The notes beneath the pieces are model-generated. The model was not told the DNA's origin and searched no databases. It was given only the letters and a program-made list of their open reading frames with translations. Below are positions 33,769 through 41,169 of a stretch of DNA of 64,000 nucleotides, piece by piece. This DNA comes from Gemmatimonadaceae bacterium. GTDB taxonomy: Bacteria; Gemmatimonadota; Gemmatimonadetes; Gemmatimonadales; Gemmatimonadaceae. The position numbers and the translations under genes are program-made. The stretch lies in NCBI GenBank assembly GCA_020852815.1, contig JADZAN010000028.1, forward strand, positions 167,654 through 231,653, read 5' to 3'. Within the stretch, counting starts at the first letter, position 1. Every line of letters starts with the position of its first letter.

Positions 33769-35925
33769 ATGGCACGACTGACGATTCCCCTCGACGCGTC
33801 CGGCATCGAGGGACTGGACCCCAAGCAGCCGGTGAAGGTGCTGCTCGCGTCCGGTGATCGCCCGGTGGCGGCGCAGGCCGTCACGTTCGACAAGAAGGGA
33901 CAGGCGCAGGCTGCGTTCGACCTGGACAACACGCCGGGCGGGTTGCGCGTGGTGGTGGGCCCGCCAGACGCAAGCGACGACGAGCTGCTGGGGCTGCAAA
34001 CCATCGGCATCGACGTCCCGCGACGTCGCTTCCGCGACCGCGACGACCTCGTGCTGCCCGCCATTCGCATCACCCCGTTCTACTGGTTCTGGTGGCTGCG
34101 ATGGTGCCGCACCTTCACCATTCGCGGACGCGTCCTGTGCGCCGACGGAAGCCCGGTCCCGGGCGCCGTCGTCTGCGCCTACGACGTCGATGCGTGGTGG
34201 TGGTGGTGGAGCCGGCAACAGGTGGGTTGCGCCACGACGGACGCCAACGGCGCCTTCACGCTCACCTTCCGCTGGTGTTGCGGCTGGTGGCCGTGGTGGT
34301 GGTGGCGCCTGCGCCGCTGGTACGTGGAGCCCAAGCTCGCCGACCTCATCGTCGGCGCGTTGCAGCGCGAACCGCGCCTGCCACGCATCCCGCTCCCCGA
34401 CCCGGCGCCCGACCTCTCGGTCTTCCAGCCATTGCTTGGGAACGCCGCCGCCGCACCCGTCCTGCGCACATCGCGCTCCGCGCGCACCGCGCGCACGGCC
34501 GTGCTCGACCCGACCGCGCTCGACTCGCTGCGCTCGCACCTGGTCACGCAACTCCCCGCCATCCCCGCCCTCGATGCGTTGCGGCTGTGGCCGTGGCACC
34601 CGTGGCAGCCGTGGTGGGACTGCACGCCCGACATCGTCTTCCGGGCCACGCAGAACTGCGGCGGCGTGGAACAGGTGATCGTGAACGAAGGATGGTTCGA
34701 CGCCCGCTGGAACATCGACCAGGTGTCGGACGTGACGCTCACCGCCAGCGACAACGCCTGCTGCATCCCGCTCAACGGCTGCCTCGAGGGCGAGTGCCTC
34801 GCCATTTCCCACGCGTGCACGGTCGACCTCGACGACATCGGGGGGAATCCGGGAGCCGTGCTCACACCCGTGGGCTACGCGCATCCCAACCTCGTCGACA
34901 ACCGGGGCGACGCCCCCTTCGCCGAGCGAGTCGACATCCGCGGCACCGCGCAATGCCTGACCGACGTCGACTACTACGAGATCGAGTACTCGACGGATGG
35001 CGTGAACTGGCTCCTCGTCCCGGCACCGGCGTTAGGCTCCTTCTCCCGCCAGTACTGGGACTTCGTCGCCAACTCGAGTACCTACGCCGGCTTCAGTGCG
35101 CAGGTCCCGATCGACGGCCACCACGTCTACGAGACGGTGGAGCACTACGAGGCCACGCACACCCCCGCCGACTGGGGCGCTACCAAGGTCTGGCTGGGGA
35201 CCAACATCGACCTGATCGTCCCGTGGCTCACCGCCCCAACGTTCTCCGATGGCACCTATTCGCTGCGTGTCGTTGGCTACGACGAGGCGGCCGGCGTCCT
35301 CTCCAACCGGCGCGTGATCAACGTGTGCGACTCGGCCACCGAGGCGCACATCACCATCCGCACCGACAACCAGTCGACGTTCCCCGCGCCAGGACCCGTG
35401 GACAACCCCTGCGGGAGCGGGACAACGCACAACTGCACCAACGAGCCCAACACCGACATCCTCGACGCGCGCATCGTGCACTCGGGGGGCGGCCACACCA
35501 CCATCGGCCCGTGCGGCGATGTGCGGCTGGCGGCCGGTGACGTGCTGGAAGTCGACTTCGTGGCCCACGACGCCCAGGGGCACCTGGCGTTCTACTCGCT
35601 CATTGCCACGTACGGCGAGAACCTGGCGCGCGACCTCATCGCGTTAGGCGGGACGCTGACGCCGCTCCCGGGCGGCGCCCCCCCAGTCCCCGCCGCCGCC
35701 CAGGTGGGACCGGACTATGTCGCCGCACGCTCCTTCCCGCAGAACGCGGCCGCGCCGACATGGACCGGTGGTGCAATCCGGCTCTCGATCGCGGCAGCCA
35801 CGGCCTTCCCCGAAAGCTGCTGCTACCAGCTCGAGCTCCGGGCGTACAAGCGCACGATCGTGAGCTGCGATCCCAACTTCTTCCATCGCAACCTGAGCGA
35901 GCGCTCGTTCCAGGTGTCGCTGTGA
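33769..35925 (+). CDS. Tryptophan-rich protein with carboxypeptidase-regulatory-like domain, unknown function
   Basis: 718 residues from ATG 33769 (GGAGG upstream; an in-frame start at 33727 is less likely). No signal peptide. The N-terminal ~100 residues are a beta-rich module (TIPLDASGIEGLDPKQPVKV). At 104-112 the sequence becomes FYWFWWLRW, then a CarboxypepD_reg-like fold (FTIRGRVLCADGSPVPGAVV) is interrupted by five consecutive Trp at 143-147 and by RWCCGWWPWWWWRLRRWY at 168-185. Another Trp cluster (LWPWHPWQPWWDC) sits at 273-285. The C-terminal half is beta-rich with many Cys (DNACCIPLNGCLEGECLAIS; ESCCYQLELRAYKRTIVSCD). The extreme Trp content suggests membrane- or aromatic-surface association, or packing within a larger assembly. 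It leads a cassette with a DUF1360 membrane protein and a small Cys-rich protein. Confidence 0.7.
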   Translation: MARLTIPLDASGIEGLDPKQPVKVLLASGDRPVAAQAVTFDKKGQAQAAFDLDNTPGGLRVVVGPPDASDDELLGLQTIGIDVPRRRFRDRDDLVLPAIRITPFYWFWWLRWCRTFTIRGRVLCADGSPVPGAVVCAYDVDAWWWWWSRQQVGCATTDANGAFTLTFRWCCGWWPWWWWRLRRWYVEPKLADLIVGALQREPRLPRIPLPDPAPDLSVFQPLLGNAAAAPVLRTSRSARTARTAVLDPTALDSLRSHLVTQLPAIPALDALRLWPWHPWQPWWDCTPDIVFRATQNCGGVEQVIVNEGWFDARWNIDQVSDVTLTASDNACCIPLNGCLEGECLAISHACTVDLDDIGGNPGAVLTPVGYAHPNLVDNRGDAPFAERVDIRGTAQCLTDVDYYEIEYSTDGVNWLLVPAPALGSFSRQYWDFVANSSTYAGFSAQVPIDGHHVYETVEHYEATHTPADWGATKVWLGTNIDLIVPWLTAPTFSDGTYSLRVVGYDEAAGVLSNRRVINVCDSATEAHITIRTDNQSTFPAPGPVDNPCGSGTTHNCTNEPNTDILDARIVHSGGGHTTIGPCGDVRLAAGDVLEVDFVAHDAQGHLAFYSLIATYGENLARDLIALGGTLTPLPGGAPPVPAAAQVGPDYVAARSFPQNAAAPTWTGGAIRLSIAAATAFPESCCYQLELRAYKRTIVSCDPNFFHRNLSERSFQVSL

Positions 35926-35977
35926 CACGCGATGCGCGCCGCGCGAGGCGGCATGCGACGAAGCGCCAGGCTCCACG

Positions 35978-36340
35978 ATGAGCGCACTCCTCCTCTTCGC
36001 CGGCATCCTGGCGACCTGGCGGGTGACGCACCTCATCACGGCGGAGGACGGGCCATGGAACCTCGTGGCCCGCCTCCGCCAGGCGGCGGGGAGCGGCTTC
36101 CTTGGCGATCTCATGGACTGCTTCTATTGCAGCTCCATGTGGGTCGCCCTCCCCATGGCGTACTGGGTAGGGTCGAGCTGGGCGGCGCGCGGCGTCGCCT
36201 GGCTCGCCCTCTCCGGCGGCGCCATCCTCGTCGAGCGCCTGTTCCCCGAACGGCGCGCAATGCACGACGCCGACACGCTTCCAGATCCCCTGCCCGACGC
36301 GGAACGGGACGGTCCCGGCCGGGCGGGCACCTCACCCTAA
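35978..36340 (+). CDS. DUF1360-family small membrane protein
   Basis: 120 residues from ATG 35978. The N-terminus ALLLFAGILATWRVTHLITAEDGPWNLVARLR is the DUF1360 hallmark (helix, then WRxTHL..EDGP), followed by the Cys pair CFYCSSMWVA at the start of the second helix and a third helix (GVAWLALSGGAILVERLF). Two or three membrane helices, with a polar acidic tail. The family is of unknown function; members occur in spore-forming and other bacteria. The gene lies 52 bp after the Trp-rich protein gene and 13 bp before the small Cys-rich gene. Confidence 0.78.
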   Translation: MSALLLFAGILATWRVTHLITAEDGPWNLVARLRQAAGSGFLGDLMDCFYCSSMWVALPMAYWVGSSWAARGVAWLALSGGAILVERLFPERRAMHDADTLPDPLPDAERDGPGRAGTSP

Positions 36341-36353
36341 AAGGAGATTGCCC

Positions 36354-36653
36354 ATGTGCTGTGGCAGGAACCGGGCGGCGGCGCGCGCTGCCGCCAACGT
36401 CAACGTCAACGCGAACGTCAGCGCGAACGCCAACGCCGGCTCCCCTCCCGCTCCCCGCGCCAGCGCTGGTGCGCCGCGCGCCGATGCCACTACGCCGATC
36501 GTCTTCGAGTTCGTGGGCGAAGGAGCGCACGCTGTCCGCGGACCGGTGTCGGGTGCGAGCTATCGCTTCTCGAGGCGCGGCGATCGCATCCGCGTCGACC
36601 CCCGCGACCGCCCAGGGCTCCTCGCGCACGCATCGCTGCGCTGGATACGGTAG
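36354..36653 (+). CDS. Small Cys/Asn-Ala-rich protein with C-terminal beta domain
   Basis: 99 residues from ATG 36354, with an ideal AAGGAG seven bases upstream (36341-36346). It begins MCCGR, then a low-complexity Asn/Ala/Val repeat from a near-hexameric DNA repeat (NVNVNANVSANANA). The last 55 residues form a compact domain: VFEFVGEGAHAVRGPVSGAS, YRFSRRGDRIRVDPRDRPGL, ending LRWIR. The RGPVSGxxYxF...VDxRD pattern resembles small proteins seen near phage-tail or tail-like genes, but that is a memory-based impression, not a family assignment. Third gene of the Trp-rich/DUF1360 cassette. Confidence 0.65.
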   Translation: MCCGRNRAAARAAANVNVNANVSANANAGSPPAPRASAGAPRADATTPIVFEFVGEGAHAVRGPVSGASYRFSRRGDRIRVDPRDRPGLLAHASLRWIR

Positions 36654-36773
36654 CACCGGCCATCGCGGCAATGGTCGCCGGTGCGCCAGCGCTCTTCGCG
36701 CAGCGTATGCGAAGTCCACGCGAAGCTGAACGAGGCCGGTGCGGATCGGAATGCGCCTCATAACTTTCACCGC

Positions 36774-38303
36774 ATGGCACTCGCACCCGATTCCGCACCG
36801 CGCCCCGCCTCCGCGTCCCTCGCCGGCGCCACCACCTCCCGCCCCGCCGCCGCTCGTTGCCCGGTCCCACCGGTCGCGCTCGACTTTCCGCCCCACGTCA
36901 TGCGACAGCTCGGCGGGGAAGTCGTCGAGCGCGCGGCGCGCCACATCGAGTCCATCGAGTCGGCGCCGGCACGCGGTGACTACACCGGGATAGAGGACTT
37001 CTGCCGCGCGTTGCAGGAGCCCGTCCCCGAGTCGCCAGCTGCACTCACCCCGCTCCTCGACCTCATCTTCGACGAGCTGGTCCCGCGCACTTTCAACACC
37101 ATCTCGCCCGGCTACCTCGCGTATATCCCCGGCGGCGGGATCTATCCCGCGGCGCTGGCCGACTACATCGCCAGTGCGGTCAATCGCTATACCGGCGTGT
37201 GGCTGGCGGCCCCCGGGCTGGTACAACTCGAGGCCAACGCCCTGCGCTGGCTCTGCGACGCGATGCACTATCCGGCAGCGAGCGCCGGCGTGTTCACCCC
37301 GGGCGGATCGATGGCGACGTTCAACGCGATCCTCTGCGCGCGCGAGCGCCTGCTGGGCGAAGCGCTGCGCGACGGGGTCCTCTACACCTCCGATCAATCG
37401 CACCACAGCGTCGCCAAGTCGGCGCGCCTGGCGGGAATCCTCCCCGACCGCGTGCGACACCTCCCGGTGGACGGCGAACTGCGATTCCGCACCGATGCGC
37501 TCCTTGACGCGATCGCGGCCGACCGGCGCGCCGGCCTTCGTCCCTTCATGATCGTCTCCTCGGCGGGGACGACGAACACCGGCGCCGTGGATCCGCTCGA
37601 CACCATTGCCGACATCGCCGCGCGGGAAGGGCTGTGGCATCATGTCGACGGGGCGTACGGCGCCTGCTTTCACCTCGCACCGTCGTTGCAGCCGCTGTTG
37701 CGCGGCCTCCCGCGCGCCGACTCCATCACGCTCGATCCGCACAAGGGGCTCTTCCTCCCCTACGGCACCGGCGCCCTCCTCGTGCGCGACGGCGAGGCGC
37801 TCCGTCAGGTGCACTCCGCCTCGGCCGGCTACCTCCCCGAGAACCAGCTCGCCTTCTACGATCCGGCGCAGTACGGCCCCGAGCTATCGCGCGGCTACCC
37901 GGGGCTGCGCGTCTGGCTCACCCTCAAGCTCGTCGGTGCCGCCACGTACCGCGCGGCGCTGGAGGAAAAGCGCGCCCTCGCCCTGTGGGGCGCCGACGCC
38001 ATTGCCGGCATTCCCGGTGTTGTGATGGACGCGTGGCCGCAGCTCTCGGCCTTTGCCTTCCACCTCGAGGGCGCAGCGCTCCCCACGCGCGACGCCGAGA
38101 ACGCGGCCACGACGGCGCTCATGGAGCGCGTGACCGCGCGCGGGCGCGTGATGATCACCGGGTGCACGATCGACGGTCGCGTCCTGGCCCGCGTGTGCGT
38201 GCTCGGCTTCCGCACGCACGCCGACCGCCTGGAGGCGTGCGTGGAGGATGTGCGTGCCGTGGCCGCCGAGCTGCTGGCCGGCCACGGCTCGAACGGTGCC
38301 TAA
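36774..38303 (+). CDS. PLP-dependent group II amino-acid decarboxylase
   Basis: 509 residues from ATG 36774. Fold-type I decarboxylase with the PLP lysine in DPHKGLFLPYG (K324), the cofactor Asp in HVDGAYGA (D292), TPGGSMATFNAIL at 175-187 and the SDQSHHSVAKSARL segment that stacks on PLP. The substrate is probably an aromatic or other L-amino acid (relatives are aromatic-L-amino-acid, tyrosine or 2,4-diaminobutyrate decarboxylases), giving an amine and CO2 in the cytosol. The N-terminal 35 residues are Pro/Ala-rich. The stop codon overlaps the stop of the convergent korB-like gene within one CCTAACG word. Confidence 0.87.
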   Translation: MALAPDSAPRPASASLAGATTSRPAAARCPVPPVALDFPPHVMRQLGGEVVERAARHIESIESAPARGDYTGIEDFCRALQEPVPESPAALTPLLDLIFDELVPRTFNTISPGYLAYIPGGGIYPAALADYIASAVNRYTGVWLAAPGLVQLEANALRWLCDAMHYPAASAGVFTPGGSMATFNAILCARERLLGEALRDGVLYTSDQSHHSVAKSARLAGILPDRVRHLPVDGELRFRTDALLDAIAADRRAGLRPFMIVSSAGTTNTGAVDPLDTIADIAAREGLWHHVDGAYGACFHLAPSLQPLLRGLPRADSITLDPHKGLFLPYGTGALLVRDGEALRQVHSASAGYLPENQLAFYDPAQYGPELSRGYPGLRVWLTLKLVGAATYRAALEEKRALALWGADAIAGIPGVVMDAWPQLSAFAFHLEGAALPTRDAENAATTALMERVTARGRVMITGCTIDGRVLARVCVLGFRTHADRLEACVEDVRAVAAELLAGHGSNGA

Positions 38304-39373
38304 CGGTACCGTTCCATCAGGGCATCGAGCGCCGCCCTTCCCGGGCATAGCTGTTCGTACGGGACCTCGATTAGCGGCTCGGGAACGGTGCGCAGCATGT
38401 CGTGCATCTCGCGCCCCTGCTCCTCGTCGACGTAGAGGAGCCCGGTGGCGATCTCGCCGCGCTGCTGGCACTGGCGCACGTGGGTGTACGCCGACTCGCG
38501 ATTGGTCGGGTCGTAGTCCGGGGCCGTGGCGCGGAGCCGCACGCTCCCCCCATCGTGCAGCTGCACCACGCGGATCTCCTCCTCGGTGTCGGAGACCGTG
38601 ATCTCGCGCGTGAGCGGAACGAAGTCGCCGGGGAGGTAGTCGGCGATCACCGTCTCGACCGACTGGTCGCGCGTGTGTGCGTAGCTCTTGGTGGATCCCT
38701 CGTGGTCGTTGAACGAGACGCACGGCGAGATCACGTCGACGATGGCAAAGCCGTGGTGGGCGATCGCCGCCTTGAGGATGGGGACGAGCTGCTTCTTGTC
38801 GCCCGAGAACGAGCGCGCCGCGAAGGTCGCGCCCAGGGTGAGGGCGAGCAGGATGGGGTCGATGGGCGACTGCTCGTTAGGTTCCCCCTTCTTGCTCAGC
38901 GAGCCAATGTCGGCCGACGCCGAGAACTGCCCCTTGGTGAGGCCGTACACGCCGTTGTTCTCCAGCACGTACAGCATGTTCACGTTGCGGCGAATGGCGT
39001 GCGACAGCTGCCCCAGCCCGATCGACAGCGAGTCGCCGTCGCCAGAAATCCCGATGTAGGTCAGCGCCCGGTTGGCCGCGGCGGCGCCGCTCGTCACCGA
39101 CGGCATGCGCCCGTGCACGGAGTTGAAGCCGTGCGACTGCTTCATGAAGTACGCCGTCGTCTTGGACGAGCAGCCAATCCCGCTCATCTTCCCCACGCGA
39201 TGCGGCTCGAGGTCCATCTCCCACGCGGCCTGGATGAGCGCCGCCGTCACCGAGTCGTGCCCGCACCCGGCGCACAGCGTCGACATCGCCCCTTCGTAGT
39301 CGCGGATGGTGAGCCCGAGCCCGTTGGTGCGCGAACTCTTGTGCCGAACGGGAGGCTTGGCAATGGACGTCAT
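38300..39373 (-). CDS. korB: 2-oxoacid:ferredoxin oxidoreductase, beta subunit
   Basis: 357 residues. Thiamine-diphosphate-binding beta subunit: LCAGCGHDSVTAALIQ at the start (Cys of the 4Fe-4S/TPP region), GKMSGIGCSSKT, then the TPP/Mg motif GISGDGDSLSIGLGQL with ENNGVYGLTKGQ. Catalyses oxidative decarboxylation of 2-oxoglutarate or a similar 2-oxoacid to acyl-CoA with reduction of ferredoxin, together with the alpha subunit. Start ATG 39373 overlaps the alpha stop as ATGA. It is the last gene of a three-gene operon. The symbol is by similarity; the 2-oxoacid preferred is not certain. Confidence 0.87.
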   Translation of the reverse strand: MTSIAKPPVRHKSSRTNGLGLTIRDYEGAMSTLCAGCGHDSVTAALIQAAWEMDLEPHRVGKMSGIGCSSKTTAYFMKQSHGFNSVHGRMPSVTSGAAAANRALTYIGISGDGDSLSIGLGQLSHAIRRNVNMLYVLENNGVYGLTKGQFSASADIGSLSKKGEPNEQSPIDPILLALTLGATFAARSFSGDKKQLVPILKAAIAHHGFAIVDVISPCVSFNDHEGSTKSYAHTRDQSVETVIADYLPGDFVPLTREITVSDTEEEIRVVQLHDGGSVRLRATAPDYDPTNRESAYTHVRQCQQRGEIATGLLYVDEEQGREMHDMLRTVPEPLIEVPYEQLCPGRAALDALMERYR

Positions 39374-41169
39374 GCGGAGGCTCCGACAAGGTGGGACGCG
39401 ACGGCATCCACCACGACCTTGGGCGTCAGCGGCATGCCGCCGTAGTCGAGGATCGAGTGCATGCTGTCGCGGGCAAAGCCAAGTTCAATGGCGAGGAGCG
39501 CGCGCAACTGCGCATCGCGATTCTGCTCGATGACGAAGACGCGACCGTGCTGCGTGATGAATTCGCGCACGTCGTCCGAGAACGGGAAGCCGCGAATGCG
39601 CATCACGTTCACCGGCGTTCCCTGCGCGGTGAGGATGTCGGCTGCCTCGCGCACCGCCGCGTCGCAGCTCCCGATGGTGATGAGCCCGATGTCGGCCCCG
39701 GCGTGACGCGTCACCACGGGCGCCGGCACCGCGTTCGCCGCCCCGTCGATCTTCCGCTTGAGGCGGTCGACCAGCTCGAGGTAGGCGTCGGAATCCTCGG
39801 TGTAGGCCGCGTGCTTGTCGTGCCCCGAGCCGCGCACGAAGTACGCCCCCTTTCCTCCAACTCCCGGCAGCGTGCGCGCGGCAATCCCGTCGCCGTCCAC
39901 GTCCAGGTAGCGCGAGAAGCGCTCGATCTTCTGCAGCGCCTCGGCGTCGAGCACCTTCCCCCGGTCGGGGCGATAGCTGTCGTCCCACTCGAAGCGCTTC
40001 ACCATCCAGTCGTTCATCCCGATGTCGAGATCCGACGCCACGAAGACCGGCGTCTGGAAACGCTCGGCCAGGTCGAAGGCCTGTACCGCCATCTCGAAGC
40101 ACTCGCGCGGGTCGGCGGGGAAGATGACGATGTGCTTGGTGTCGCCGTGCGAGGCGTACGCCAGCGAGAAGAGGTCGGCCTGCTGCGTGCGCGTCGGCAT
40201 CCCGGTGGCGGGACCGCAGCGCTGCACGTCGAAGAAGACCGCGGGAATGTCGGTGTAGTACGCCAGCCCGATGAACTCCTGCATGAGCGAGATGCCGGGC
40301 CCCGACGTGTTGGTGAACGAGCGCGCGCCGGCCCACCCCGCGCCGATCACGATCCCCGCCGCCGCCAGCTCGTCCTCGGCCTGCAGGATGGCGTAGCGAT
40401 GCAGCTTCGTCTCCGGGTCCACGCGGTACTTCTCGCAGAACGACTTGAAGGCCTCCATGAGCGCGGTGGCCGGCGTGATGGGATACCACGCCCCCACCGT
40501 CGCGCCGGCAAACACCGCGCCTAACGCGCTGGCCGTGTTCCCATCCATCAGGATCGAGTCGCTCGTCTTGTCCATCTTCTCGAGATGGAACGGGAGCGGG
40601 CACGGGAGATTCGCCTTGGCGTAGTCGTACCCCAGGCGGATGGCGGTGTGGTTGGCGTCGAGCAGGCGCTGTTTCTTGCCGAACTTCTCGTTCAGCATCC
40701 CCTCCACCACCGTCATGTCGATGTTGAGGAGGGCCGCCAGCGCGCCGGCATACGCGATGTTGCGCAGCAGCGTGCGATCGCGGTCCTTCTCGAACGTCTC
40801 GATGCACATCCGCCCGAACGGCACGCCGAGGACGGTGATGTCGTCGCGCAGCAACTCGGCGTCCATTGGCCACGACGAGTCGTAGAGCAGGTAGCCGCCG
40901 GCGCGCACCGCCTTCACGTCGCGCGCGTACGTCGACTGGTTGAGCGCGACCACGAGGTCCACGTCCGAGGGGCGCGCGGTGTAACCGTCCTTGCTCACCC
41001 GGATCTCGTACCAGGTGGGGAGCCCCTGGATGTTGGACGGGAAGATGTTCTTCCCCGTGACCGGGATTCCCATGCGGAAGATGGCCTGCATCAGGAGCGA
41101 GTTGGCGCTGGCCGACCCGGTCCCGTTGACGGTCCCCATCTTGAAGGCGAAGTCGTTGATTCCACTCAT
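39370..41169 (-). CDS. korA: 2-oxoacid:acceptor oxidoreductase, fused gamma/alpha subunit
   Basis: 599 residues from ATG 41169. The N-terminal ~190 residues are the gamma domain (FKMGTVNGTGSASANSLLMQ; DVDLVVALNQSTYARDVKAV), followed by the alpha pyrimidine-binding domain (GNTASALGAVFAGATVGAWY; ITPATALMEAF; EDELAAAGIVIGAGWAGARS; TSGPGISLMQEFIGLAYYTD) and the C-terminal domain II (IGSCDAAVREAADILTAQGT; VFVIEQNRDAQLRALL). This fused order is typical of the KorA branch. It overlaps the flanking genes by four bases on both sides. Partner of the beta subunit in ferredoxin-linked 2-oxoacid oxidation. Confidence 0.87.
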   Translation of the reverse strand: MSGINDFAFKMGTVNGTGSASANSLLMQAIFRMGIPVTGKNIFPSNIQGLPTWYEIRVSKDGYTARPSDVDLVVALNQSTYARDVKAVRAGGYLLYDSSWPMDAELLRDDITVLGVPFGRMCIETFEKDRDRTLLRNIAYAGALAALLNIDMTVVEGMLNEKFGKKQRLLDANHTAIRLGYDYAKANLPCPLPFHLEKMDKTSDSILMDGNTASALGAVFAGATVGAWYPITPATALMEAFKSFCEKYRVDPETKLHRYAILQAEDELAAAGIVIGAGWAGARSFTNTSGPGISLMQEFIGLAYYTDIPAVFFDVQRCGPATGMPTRTQQADLFSLAYASHGDTKHIVIFPADPRECFEMAVQAFDLAERFQTPVFVASDLDIGMNDWMVKRFEWDDSYRPDRGKVLDAEALQKIERFSRYLDVDGDGIAARTLPGVGGKGAYFVRGSGHDKHAAYTEDSDAYLELVDRLKRKIDGAANAVPAPVVTRHAGADIGLITIGSCDAAVREAADILTAQGTPVNVMRIRGFPFSDDVREFITQHGRVFVIEQNRDAQLRALLAIELGFARDSMHSILDYGGMPLTPKVVVDAVASHLVGASA

